In this document: positions 29,473-38,077 of the stretch, piece after piece | Layout of the letters: each line of letters opens with the position of its first letter | Numbering within the stretch: position 1 is the stretch's first letter | DNA from: Micromonospora coxensis | GTDB taxonomy: Bacteria; Actinomycetota; Actinomycetes; Mycobacteriales; Micromonosporaceae | Assembly (NCBI RefSeq): GCF_900090295.1 | Contig: NZ_LT607753.1 | Coordinates: forward strand, 1,612,001 to 1,676,000 | Direction: 5' to 3' | DNA length: 64,000 nucleotides | The notes under the pieces: generated by a model | The model's input: the letters and a program-made list of their open reading frames with translations, nothing else | Told to the model about the DNA's origin: nothing | Database searches by the model: none | Made by a program: the position numbers and the translations under genes

Positions 29473-31346
29473 CGGTCCACCTCGATCTCTAGGCCGGAGG
29501 TCAGCGGGGTGACCTCGTCGTACGTCCGGTTCTGCTCACGTTCCCGCTCGGCCTGCTCGTACGCGGTGACCAGGTCGGCGTACCCGCCGACGGTGGCGAG
29601 CAGCTCGCGGTGGGTGCCCCGGGCCCGCACCCGCCCGTGCTCCAGGTAGATCACCTCGTCGGCGAGCGCGATGGTGGCCCGGCGGTACGCCACCACCAGG
29701 ATCGAGGCGGCGGCGCCCTGTCCACCGGCCGGGGCGCGCAGACCGGCCAGGATGGCCGCCTCCACCCGCGGGTCGACCGCGCTGGTCGCGTCGTCGAGGA
29801 CCAGCAGCCGGGGCCGCCCGGCGAGCGCCCGGGCCAGGGTGAGGCGCTGCCGCTGCCCGCCGGAGAGCGAGGTGCCCCGCTCGCCGACCAGGGTGTCCAG
29901 CCCGTCGGGGAGCGCGGCGACGAAACCGTCCGCCTCGGCCAGCCGCAGCGCCGCCCAGACGTCGTCGTCGCCGATGCCCGGCCGGTCCAGGGTGATGTTG
30001 GCCCGGACGGTGTCGTCGAAGACGAACGGGACCTGGGCGACCAGGGCCACCGTCGAGGTGAGCGACTCGGCGCTCAGCTCGCGGACGTCCACGCCGTCCA
30101 GGGTGACCGTGCCGGAGTCCGGGTCGACCAGGCGCACCGCCAGCGCGGTGACCGTCGACTTGCCGGCCCCCGTCGGCCCGACCAGGGCGACCGTCTTCCC
30201 GGCCGGCACGGTGAAGGAGACCTCGCCGAGCACCTGGGCGCCGGGCAGGTGCGCCTCGGCCGGTTCGTAGGCGAAGTGCACGTCGTGGAAGGCCAGTGTG
30301 GCCGGCCCGGGCGGGTCCGGGTCGAGCCGGCGGTCGCCGTACGGCATCTGGCCGGTGGCGTCCAGGACCCGGCGGACCCGGTCCCAGCCGGCGACGCTGC
30401 GCGGCAGCTCGGCCAGCACCCAGCCGATGGCCCGCACCGGGAAGGCCAGCACGGTGAAGAGGAAGGCGACGCTGACCAGCTGGGTGACGTCGATCGCGCC
30501 CTGCCGCAGCCGGATCGCCCCGACCACCAGCACGGCCAGCGTGCCGAGGCTGGGCAGCGTCTCCAGCAGCGGGTCGAAGACGCCCCGCAGCCGGCCGACC
30601 GAGATCAGCGCGTCGCGCAGCTCCCCGGCGCGGGCGGAGAAGCGGGCCGTCTCCTGGGCCTCGCGGCCCATCGTCTTGACCACCAGCGCGCCGTCGAAGC
30701 TCTCGTGGGCGATGCCGCTGACCTCGGCACGCAACCGTTGCGCGCGGGCCTGGCGGGGGGCCATCCGCCGGGAGTAGACCACGTTGAGCGCGAAGAGCGC
30801 CGGGAACACGGCCAGCCCGACCAGGGCCAGCGCCCAGTCGGTGAAGAAGAGCGAGGCGATCGCGCCGACCAGCATCACCAGCGTGCCGACGGCGAAGGGC
30901 AGCGGGGCGATCGGGTACCAGGCCGCCTCGACGTCGGAGTTGGCGTTGGACAGCAGCGTCCCGGTGGCGTTGCGCTGGTGCCAGGCCAGCGGCAGCTCCA
31001 GGTAGCGGCGGGTGACCCGGCGCCGGTAGGCCGCCTGGAGGCGGTACTGCATGTAGCCGGCGCCGAGGCGACGGCCGAAGATGCCGACCACCCGCAGCAC
31101 GCTGATGCCGAACAGGGCCGCCGCGGCCAGGGCGAGCGCGCCGACCGCGACGGAGCCCTCGGCGATCGACGGCACCACCACCTCGCCGACCACCGCGCCC
31201 ACCACGTACGCGCTGGCGATCACCATGACGCCGAAGAGCACGCTGCCGGTCACCGCCACCGCGAAGATCCGTGGCTGCTCCCGGATCGCCCGGCCGAGGA
31301 CGGAGAGTCCCCGCGCGATCACGTCCCGACTCGTCCTGCTCGCCAC
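29469..31346 (-). CDS. Heterodimeric ABC exporter, first half
   Basis: A 625-residue half-transporter with six membrane segments (about residues 28-320) and a C-terminal ATPase with Walker A GPTGAGKST. The signature LSGGQRQR is perfect, but the Walker B Glu is Asp (LVLDDATSAVD) and the switch His is Tyr (VVAYRRAT). These are the marks of the degenerate nucleotide site in heterodimeric exporters such as TM287/288. It pairs with the downstream gene: its signature completes the active site of the partner. The GTG at 31346 follows GGGGGCGAG. Confidence 0.92.
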   Translation of the reverse strand: MASRTSRDVIARGLSVLGRAIREQPRIFAVAVTGSVLFGVMVIASAYVVGAVVGEVVVPSIAEGSVAVGALALAAAALFGISVLRVVGIFGRRLGAGYMQYRLQAAYRRRVTRRYLELPLAWHQRNATGTLLSNANSDVEAAWYPIAPLPFAVGTLVMLVGAIASLFFTDWALALVGLAVFPALFALNVVYSRRMAPRQARAQRLRAEVSGIAHESFDGALVVKTMGREAQETARFSARAGELRDALISVGRLRGVFDPLLETLPSLGTLAVLVVGAIRLRQGAIDVTQLVSVAFLFTVLAFPVRAIGWVLAELPRSVAGWDRVRRVLDATGQMPYGDRRLDPDPPGPATLAFHDVHFAYEPAEAHLPGAQVLGEVSFTVPAGKTVALVGPTGAGKSTVTALAVRLVDPDSGTVTLDGVDVRELSAESLTSTVALVAQVPFVFDDTVRANITLDRPGIGDDDVWAALRLAEADGFVAALPDGLDTLVGERGTSLSGGQRQRLTLARALAGRPRLLVLDDATSAVDPRVEAAILAGLRAPAGGQGAAASILVVAYRRATIALADEVIYLEHGRVRARGTHRELLATVGGYADLVTAYEQAEREREQNRTYDEVTPLTSGLEIEVDR

Positions 31347-31387
31347 GCTCGCCCCCGCCGTAAGCCGCCTCGTATCTGTCCATCCTT

Positions 31388-31403
31388 ACCGGTCCGGACC
31401 GGT
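31388..31403. promoter_or_regulatory. Perfect 16-bp palindrome ACCGGTCCGGACCGGT
   Basis: A perfect palindrome lies 41 bases upstream of the ABC exporter start, in the 169-bp gap shared with a divergent gene. It could be an operator for the exporter. No regulator gene is adjacent. Confidence 0.4.
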
Positions 31404-31515
31404 CGCGCCGAGCCGGACCGACTATGTCCGCCGTCACGTGCGTGCCGTCGCGTCCGATCCGAGCCGGGCGCGCGCTCGACGCGCCGACCCGGACGGCGGG
31501 GCCTACCATGCCTGC

Positions 31516-32145
31516 ATGCCGCGGTACGCCCGAACGGAGCGCGAGGCGCTCGCCGATCTGATGTGGGAACTGGGTCCGGACGCGCCGACGGTCAACGAGG
31601 GGTGGACGACCCGTGACCTCGCGGCGCACCTCGTGGTCCGCGAGCGCCGGCCGGACGCCGCCGGCGGCATCCTGCTGCCGCCGCTGCGCGGGTACGGCGA
31701 GCGGGTGCGCCTGCGCGTCGCCGCGCTGCCCTGGGCGGACCTGGTCGGGCGGGTGCGCCGGCCGCCGGTGTGGAGCCCGCTGAGCAACCCGCTCACCGAC
31801 GAGCTCGCCAACACCCTGGAGTTCTTCATCCACCACGAGGACGTGCGGCGGGCCCGGTCGGGGTGGCTGCCCCGGGACCTGCCGGCCGGGCTGCAGGCCC
31901 GGCTGTGGAAGCCGGCCGGGCTGCTGGCGCGTACGGCGCTGCGCCGGTTCCCGGCCGACGTGCTGGTGCAGGCCCCCGGGCACGGCGAGCTGACCGTGGG
32001 CCGCGGCGGTGACCGGCTGCGGCTGGTGGGCGCCCCGGGCGAGCTGGCGCTCTTCCTCTCCGGCCGGCAACGGGTGGCCCGGGTGCAGATCGACGGCCCC
32101 TCGGCCGCGGCCGAGCGGCTCCGCACCGCCCGCCTCGGCTTCTGA
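31516..32145 (+). CDS. TIGR03085-family putative metal-binding protein (DinB/MDMPI fold)
   Basis: A 209-residue protein with the N-terminal mycothiol-dependent maleylpyruvate isomerase-like fold: TTRDLAAHLVVRERRPDA (about residues 34-51) with one candidate metal-binding His and EFFIHHEDVRRA (about 107-118) with two more. This matches the actinobacterial family TIGR03085, whose reaction is not known; relatives use mycothiol as cofactor. The ATG at 31516 lies 6 bases after TACCAT (31504-31509), a leaderless layout. Monocistronic. Confidence 0.85.
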   Translation: MPRYARTEREALADLMWELGPDAPTVNEGWTTRDLAAHLVVRERRPDAAGGILLPPLRGYGERVRLRVAALPWADLVGRVRRPPVWSPLSNPLTDELANTLEFFIHHEDVRRARSGWLPRDLPAGLQARLWKPAGLLARTALRRFPADVLVQAPGHGELTVGRGGDRLRLVGAPGELALFLSGRQRVARVQIDGPSAAAERLRTARLGF

Positions 32146-32360
32146 CCGTCACCGTCGCCAGGGCCGGGGCGGTACGGCCGTAATCGGCCACGGTCACCGT
32201 CCGGACCCGATCGATCACACGCGGTGAACGGCCCGCGCCATGCGCGAAATCGGTCAGCGGCTCCGGGTCCCACCATCCGTACTCACTCATCCCCGCCGAT
32301 TCCTTTTCCCGTACCCTTCTGCGCGCGTCGGCCGATCCGGCCGGCCGGACAGGGGGGACC

Positions 32361-33305
32361 ATGCGGAGCACGGCCGTGTCGGCGCTGCACGAGCCGCCCT
32401 TCGCCGCGCGGCGGCACGCGGACACCGACGAGGTGGCCGCCCAGAGCCTGGACTGGGCCCGCCACCTGGGGCTGGTCGACGCCGGGGCGCGATGGCACCG
32501 GCTGCGCCGGGCCGCCGGCGCCGAACTCGCCGGGCGGGCCTGCCCGCAGGCGCCGACCGACCGGCTCCGGCTGCTCGCCGACCTGATCACCTGGCTGTTC
32601 GTCATGGACGACGCCTGCGACGAGGACGGCCTCGGCACGCAGCCGACCCGGCTCGCCCCGACGGTCGGCCTCCTGCTGGACGTGCTCGACCGCCTCGGCG
32701 ACCCGGCCGCGCCGCCGCCGGCCGCCGCCGGCCCGCTCGGCCGGGCGCTGCACGACGTCTGCCGGCGGGTCCGTGAGCAGGGTCGGCCCGGCCTGCTGCT
32801 GCGGCTGGTCAGCCAACTGCGGGAGTACCTGCTCGCCCTGCTCTGGGAGGCGGCCAACCGGGAGCGCCGGCGGGTGCCGGGCCTGGCGGAGTACGTGCAG
32901 ATGCGGCGGCACACCGGCGGCGCCCGCCCCAGCATGACCCTCACCGACCTGGCGTACGACGGGCTGCCCGGCGTCGGGTTGCAGGTCGACCCGCAGGTGC
33001 TGGCCCTCGACGACCTCTGCGCGGACCTCGTGTGCTGGTGCAACGACCTGTTCTCGCACCGCAAGGAGCGACGGGTCGAGGCCGACGCGCAGAACCTGGT
33101 CACGGTGATCGCGGCGCAGCACGGCCTCGACGACGACGGCGCGTTCCGGGCGGCGGCCGACCGGTTCAACGACGGCCTGGCCCGCTACCTGGACCGGGAG
33201 GCGAGCCTCGCCGGCGATCCCTCCCTCGCGCCGTTCCTGGCCGCCCGGCGGGCCTGGATCCGCGCCACCTACGACTGGTCGCTGCGGGCGACGCGGTACG
33301 CCTGA
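32361..33305 (+). CDS. Class I terpene synthase, orphan
   Basis: A 314-residue terpene cyclase with both metal-binding motifs: DDACD at residues 83-87 and NDLFSHRKE at 228-236 (the N-D-x-x-S-x-x-x-E form), and the terminal Arg-Tyr pair at 312-313. It should ionise a prenyl diphosphate, probably farnesyl diphosphate given the length, and cyclise it. It is half the length of geosmin synthase and lacks its second domain. The ATG follows ACAGGGGGGA. No prenyltransferase, P450 or methyltransferase is adjacent, so the product cannot be predicted. The 215-bp upstream gap contains TACCCT near 32314 as a possible minus-10. Confidence 0.92.
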   Translation: MRSTAVSALHEPPFAARRHADTDEVAAQSLDWARHLGLVDAGARWHRLRRAAGAELAGRACPQAPTDRLRLLADLITWLFVMDDACDEDGLGTQPTRLAPTVGLLLDVLDRLGDPAAPPPAAAGPLGRALHDVCRRVREQGRPGLLLRLVSQLREYLLALLWEAANRERRRVPGLAEYVQMRRHTGGARPSMTLTDLAYDGLPGVGLQVDPQVLALDDLCADLVCWCNDLFSHRKERRVEADAQNLVTVIAAQHGLDDDGAFRAAADRFNDGLARYLDREASLAGDPSLAPFLAARRAWIRATYDWSLRATRYA

Positions 33306-33442
33306 CCCGTCCACCTGGCGGGACTCGGCCGGATCACCGCATCGGGGGCTAGCCGATGCCCGGGTGCAGGCAATACTCTTCGGTAACCGCAGAGCGGCGT
33401 GACCCCCGTCACGTCATCCACCCCCTGAAGGCGGCTACAGCG

Positions 33443-35269
33443 ATGGCTCTCGATGTACCGTACCGTTCCATCCCCGACATGTTCCTCAAGCGCGTGGCCG
33501 CGACTCCTGACCGCCACGCTTTCGCCCACCCGAACTCGGACGACTCCGGGCCGGTCTGGCTCACGTGGGAACAGGTCGGCCAGCGGGCCAAGGCGGTCGC
33601 CGCCGGCCTGCACGGCCTGGGTGTCGGGCTGGAGGACCCGGTCGCGATCCTGGCGAACACCCGACTCGACTGGGTGATCGCCGACTTCGGCATCATGTGT
33701 GCCGGCGGCGCGACCACCACCGTCTACCCCACCACGGAGCCCGAGGACGCGACCTACATCATCGCCGACTCGGGGTCGGTGGTGCTGTTCGCGGAGAATC
33801 CGGCCCAGGCGGCGAAGATCGCCGGCGCCGAGCTGCCCGCGCTCACCCACGTGGTGCTCTTCGACGGCGCCGCCGACCCGGCCGCGGCCGTACCCCAGCT
33901 CACCCTGGCGGAGCTGGAGGAGCGCGGCCGTACGGCGCTGGCGTCCGACCCCGACCTGATCGACCGGCTGGTCGCCCCGGTCGGCCCGGATCACCTGGCC
34001 ACCCTGATCTACACCTCCGGCACCACCGGCCGCCCGAAGGGCGTGGAGCTGCTGCACGGCGGCTGGTGCTGGGAGGCGGTGGTGCAGGCCGAGACGAGCC
34101 TGCTGCGCGCCGACGACGTGCACTACCTCTGGCTGCCGCTGTCGCACTCGTTCGGCAAGACGCTGATCTGCGGCTCCACCCACGTCGGTCTGCCCACCTA
34201 CGTCGACGGCCGGGTGGAGAAGCTGGTCGACATGCTCGCGGTGATCAAGCCGACGCTGATGTGCGGCGCGCCCCGGATCTACGAGAAGGTCTACAACAAG
34301 TCGGTCACCACGGCGCAGGACGCCGGCGGGGCCAAGGCGAAGATCTTCGCCTGGGCCGTCGCGGTCGGCAAGGAGAAGGTCGCCCTGGAGCAGGCCGGGC
34401 GTCCGCTCCCGACCGGGCTGAAACTGAAGTACGCGGTGGCCGAGAAGCTGGTCTTCAGCAAGATCCAGGCCCGCCTCGGCGGCCGGATCCGGGTGCTGGT
34501 CTCCGGCGCGGCGCCGTTGAGCAAGGAGATCGCCACCTTCTTCGCCGCGGCGAACCTGCCCATCTCCGAGGGGTACGGCCTGACCGAGACCAGCGCCGGG
34601 AACTTCGTCAACCCGCCGGACGGGCTGCGCATCGGCACGGTCGGCCGGGCGATGGGCGACCTGGAGTGCCGGATCGACACCGACGGCGAGATCCTGGTCC
34701 GCGGTCGTCCGGTCATGCGCGGGTACCACAACCTGCCCGAGGAGACCGCCGCCGCGTTCACCGAGGACGGCTTCTTCCGCACCGGCGACATCGGCACCCT
34801 CGACGACGACGGCTACCTGCGCATCACCGACCGCAAGAAGGACCTGGTCAAGACCTCCGGCGGCAAGTACATCGCGCCGTCGCACATCGAGGGCATGTTC
34901 AAGGCGATCTGCCCGTACACCTCGCAGGCGATCGTGATCGGCCAGGCCCGCAACTACTGCACCATGCTGGTCACCCTGGACCCGGACGCGATCAAGGGCT
35001 GGACGGCCGGCGGCCCGCTGGAGGGCCGGGATTACGCCGAGGTGGTGGCCTCCCCCGAGGCCAAGGCGATGGTGGAGGAGTACGTCGCCCAGCTCAACGC
35101 GAAGCTCAACCGGTGGGAGACGATCAAGAAGGTCACCATCCTGCCGCGCGACCTGACCATCGAGCACGGCGAGATCACCCCGTCCCTCAAGATCAAGCGG
35201 CGGGGTGTGGAGAGCAACTTCGCCGCCGAGATCGACCGGATGTACGAGGGCACCCTCGCCGAGATCTGA
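33443..35269 (+). CDS. Long-chain fatty-acid CoA ligase (FadD15-like)
   Basis: A 608-residue AMP-forming acyl-CoA synthetase. Motifs in order: LIYTSGTTGRPKG (AMP-binding P-loop, about residues 187-199), the second core motif GYGLTETSAG near 378, FRTGDIGTLDDDGYL near 447 and DRKKDLVKTSGGKYIAP, which carries the catalytic-domain hinge. It activates fatty acids for lipid synthesis or degradation in the cytoplasm. The length and insert regions fit the bacterial long-chain type rather than the short acetyl-CoA type. ATG at 33443 gives the family's usual start (DVPYRSIPDMFLKRVAATPDR); TACTCT at 33374 may be its minus-10. Confidence 0.93.
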   Translation: MALDVPYRSIPDMFLKRVAATPDRHAFAHPNSDDSGPVWLTWEQVGQRAKAVAAGLHGLGVGLEDPVAILANTRLDWVIADFGIMCAGGATTTVYPTTEPEDATYIIADSGSVVLFAENPAQAAKIAGAELPALTHVVLFDGAADPAAAVPQLTLAELEERGRTALASDPDLIDRLVAPVGPDHLATLIYTSGTTGRPKGVELLHGGWCWEAVVQAETSLLRADDVHYLWLPLSHSFGKTLICGSTHVGLPTYVDGRVEKLVDMLAVIKPTLMCGAPRIYEKVYNKSVTTAQDAGGAKAKIFAWAVAVGKEKVALEQAGRPLPTGLKLKYAVAEKLVFSKIQARLGGRIRVLVSGAAPLSKEIATFFAAANLPISEGYGLTETSAGNFVNPPDGLRIGTVGRAMGDLECRIDTDGEILVRGRPVMRGYHNLPEETAAAFTEDGFFRTGDIGTLDDDGYLRITDRKKDLVKTSGGKYIAPSHIEGMFKAICPYTSQAIVIGQARNYCTMLVTLDPDAIKGWTAGGPLEGRDYAEVVASPEAKAMVEEYVAQLNAKLNRWETIKKVTILPRDLTIEHGEITPSLKIKRRGVESNFAAEIDRMYEGTLAEI

Positions 35270-35277
35270 CCGCGCCC

Positions 35278-35316
35278 GGTGGCCGTGCCCCGCCCCTCCC
35301 CCGGGGCACGGCCACC
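35278..35316. terminator. Bidirectional terminator between fadD and ltrA
   Basis: A perfect 14-bp stem (35278-35291 with 35303-35316) with an 11-base C-rich loop lies between two convergent genes, 9 bases after the ligase stop and 11 bases before the ltrA stop. Confidence 0.8.
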
Positions 35317-35326
35317 CTCGCCCGGC

Positions 35327-36637
35327 TCACAGGTGCCGTCCCCGCCACCGGGTGTGCTCGATCTCGGCGGCGTGTTCCTCCTCCTCGGCCACCCGCCGGA
35401 CCTGGCGGCGCAGCTCGCCGTCGGTCACCGTCTGCGTGACGACGGTCGCGACGCAGACCAGCGCCAGCATCGCCAGCGACACCAGCTCCGGCACCCGGGC
35501 GCCGACCGGGGCGAGGACGACGAGCAGCAGCGCGCCCACGACCGGCGGCCAGCGCAGCGCCCGCAGCGCCCGCAGCCCGCAGGCGGCCAGCGCCAGCAGG
35601 TAGAGCGCCACCCCGCCCCAGAGCACCGAGACCCAGTACGCCCCCAGCGGCGGCCCCCAGGTCGGGGTCTGCGGGTCGGCCCCCTCGGCCAGCAGGTCCT
35701 TCAGTCCCAGGGCGAACATGATGATCCCGGTGATCATCGGCAGGTGCAGGTAGGTGTAGGCGTCGCGGGCCAGCCGAGCCCGGGCGACCGGCTCCCGGGT
35801 CCGGTGCAGCGCCTGTTCGACCGCCAGGGCCAGGGTGTCGAAGTACGCCCACCACAGCGCCGAGGCCACCGCGATGCCGAGCACGGCGCCGACCACGACC
35901 GACCAGGTCAGCGACAGTTCGGTGGCGAACCTCGGACCGAACCCCAGCGCGATGATGGACTCTCCCAGCGCCACCAGCACGATCAGCGCGTGCCGCTCCG
36001 CCCAGTGCCCCGCCGAGAGCACCACCCATTGCCGCCGGCCGAGCGTGACGCCGCCGACGTACTCGGTGAGCAGGGCCGCGAGCCACAGGGCCAGCCGGAT
36101 GAACCGCTGCGTATCGCCCTCGGCGAGTCGGTGCGGCACCAGCGCCGCGACGACCAGGAAACCGGTGGCGATCACCGGCAGCGCCGCGAGCAACACCCAC
36201 CGGCGGAACCGGACCGGGTCACCCCAGGCCACCCAGCCGAAGACACCGAGCTGGAGGGCCCGGATCAGGAAGTAGCAGCCGGCGAAGACGAGCGGCCCGT
36301 CGAGCCCGCCGGGCCGGTCGACGAACGCCTTGGGCATGACCAGGGCGAGCAGGAACGTCGCGGCGAGGGTGAGGAAGCCGACCGCCGGCAGGACGCCCCG
36401 GTCGGTGCGGACGGCGTTGCCGAGCCCGGTGAACCCGGTCCAGCACCACCAGAGCAGTGACAGCACCAGCAGGGCGCTGACCAGGCCGGGCACGGTCGCC
36501 CGGGCCGACGTGACCGAGGTGACGGTCAGGAAGGCGAAGACGAAGACCAGGTCGTAGTAGAGCTCCAGCCGGCTGGTGCGCGAGCCGGGCGCGCCGGGCC
36601 GCCACCCCCGCGTCCGCCTCCCCCCGCCGTCGCCCAC
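35327..36637 (-). CDS. LtrA-family membrane protein, copy 1
   Basis: A 436-residue protein with about twelve membrane segments and the LtrA (low temperature requirement A) marks RLELYYDLVFVFAF at the start, WWCWTGF near 66 and HWAERHALIVLVALGESIIALG near 210. The family is named after Listeria growth in the cold, but the molecular role is not known; a transporter-like function is often assumed. The GTG at 36637 is set by the family alignment and by GAGACT six bases upstream, the same layout as in the next copy. It lies 55 bases downstream of its paralogue. Confidence 0.9.
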   Translation of the reverse strand: MGDGGGRRTRGWRPGAPGSRTSRLELYYDLVFVFAFLTVTSVTSARATVPGLVSALLVLSLLWWCWTGFTGLGNAVRTDRGVLPAVGFLTLAATFLLALVMPKAFVDRPGGLDGPLVFAGCYFLIRALQLGVFGWVAWGDPVRFRRWVLLAALPVIATGFLVVAALVPHRLAEGDTQRFIRLALWLAALLTEYVGGVTLGRRQWVVLSAGHWAERHALIVLVALGESIIALGFGPRFATELSLTWSVVVGAVLGIAVASALWWAYFDTLALAVEQALHRTREPVARARLARDAYTYLHLPMITGIIMFALGLKDLLAEGADPQTPTWGPPLGAYWVSVLWGGVALYLLALAACGLRALRALRWPPVVGALLLVVLAPVGARVPELVSLAMLALVCVATVVTQTVTDGELRRQVRRVAEEEEHAAEIEHTRWRGRHL

Positions 36638-36692
36638 CCCGGCAGTCTCGCAACGGCCCGGGCCGTCCGGCCGCCGATCGGCGGCACGCCCG

Positions 36693-37994
36693 TCAGAAGT
36701 GGTGCCGCCGCCAGGAGTTCGCCTCGGCCTCCAGCGCGGTCTGCTCGTCCATCGCCGTCTCGCGTACCCGGCGGCGGACCTGTGCGGTGGCCCGCAGCTG
36801 CACCAGCACCACGACCACCACGGCGGCGGTCAGCAGACCCAGCGTGGTCAGCACGGGCAGCCGGTACGCGGCCGGGATGAGCAGCACGAGCAGGACGGCG
36901 GCCGTGGTGAGGACCCGGTCGAGCCGGCGGAACACCCGCAGCTGGATGGCGACCAGCGCCAGCAGGTAGAGGATCACCCCGCCGTACAGCACGAGCAGGA
37001 CCAGCCCGTTGAGCTCGTCGCGCGCGGCGGACGAGGGGTCCTTGATCACCCCGGCCAGGAGCTCCTTCAACCCGAGGGCGAACAGGATGATCCCGACGAT
37101 CAGCGGCAGGTGCAGGTAGGTGTAGACGTCCCGGGCCATCGGGATCCGGGCGCGCCCCCGTACGCCGTGCAGCACCTGTTCGACGGCGAAGGCCAGCACG
37201 TCGAAGTAGAGCCACCAGAGCGCCGCGATGATCGCGATGCCGAACACCGCCGCGGCGATGACCGGGATGCCGATGGGGCGGCCGGCGCGGCTGGTCGTGC
37301 CGATACCGAGCGCGATCACCGACTCGCCGAGGGCCACCAGCACGATGAGCGCGTGCCGCTCGGCCCAGTGCCCCACCGAACGCAGCCGCCACCCGGTGCG
37401 GGGCAGCAGGAGCCCGACGCCGTACTCCATCGCCAGCGCGACCGTCCAGAGCCCGATGCGGACGTTCTCCACCGCCGCGTCGGGCACCACCCGCTGCGGC
37501 ACCGTCGCGGCGATCACGATGACCAGCGCCCCACCCATGGTGGGCGCGGTGAGCAGCAGCGAGCGCGCCCTCGGCGCCCTGCTCCACCCGGCGGTGCTCC
37601 AGAGCGCGACCACCTTGACCACCCAGGTGGCCAGGTAGGCCAGGGAGAAGACCCACGGGCCGTAGAGCCCACCGGGCTCGTCCCTGAAGGCCACCGCGGT
37701 GGTCAGCGCGAGCACGAAGATCGCCGCCATGATCGAGAACCCGACCAGCGGCATGACACCCTGGTCGGCGCGGAGGATGTTGCCGACCGCGGCGAAGCCG
37801 GTCCAGCACCACCAGAGCAGCGCCAGCACGAACATCGCCTCGACCAGGTGCCGGGCGTTCAGGTCCGCCGCGGTGAGCGTGGTGACGTTGAGGAACGCGA
37901 AGACGAAGACCAGGTCGTAGAAGAGTTCCAGCCGGGTGACCCGGGTGCCGGGCCCACCCCAGCTGACGAGCCGGTTCCGGACCGATGTCCCCAC
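36693..37994 (-). CDS. LtrA-family membrane protein, copy 2
   Basis: A 433-residue paralogue of the downstream gene with the same motifs: RLELFYDLVFVFAF, WWCWTGF, HWAERHALIVLVALGESVIALG, and an Arg/Glu-rich C-terminal tail ending RRHHF. The two differ throughout, so the duplication is old. The GTG at 37994 has CAGACT six bases upstream, suggesting a leaderless message. A much longer frame to 39488 is a shadow of the aminotransferase-like gene. Confidence 0.9.
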   Translation of the reverse strand: MGTSVRNRLVSWGGPGTRVTRLELFYDLVFVFAFLNVTTLTAADLNARHLVEAMFVLALLWWCWTGFAAVGNILRADQGVMPLVGFSIMAAIFVLALTTAVAFRDEPGGLYGPWVFSLAYLATWVVKVVALWSTAGWSRAPRARSLLLTAPTMGGALVIVIAATVPQRVVPDAAVENVRIGLWTVALAMEYGVGLLLPRTGWRLRSVGHWAERHALIVLVALGESVIALGIGTTSRAGRPIGIPVIAAAVFGIAIIAALWWLYFDVLAFAVEQVLHGVRGRARIPMARDVYTYLHLPLIVGIILFALGLKELLAGVIKDPSSAARDELNGLVLLVLYGGVILYLLALVAIQLRVFRRLDRVLTTAAVLLVLLIPAAYRLPVLTTLGLLTAAVVVVVLVQLRATAQVRRRVRETAMDEQTALEAEANSWRRHHF

Positions 37995-38077
37995 CCGGGC
38001 AGTCTGCCCACCGGTACCGCGCCGGCGGGCCGGATCGACCGGAGGGCACCCGTCCGGGCGGCGTCGGTGCCCGGGCG

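Noticed and set aside
29328..29475. Insertion sequence end between the ABC genes
   Set aside because: The repeat is a pure tandem of 59 bp with no inverted ends, target duplication or transposase.
32361..33305. Geosmin or 2-methylisoborneol synthase
   Set aside because: Too short for the two-domain geosmin enzyme, and no methyltransferase or cyclic-nucleotide-binding gene of the methylisoborneol pair is adjacent.
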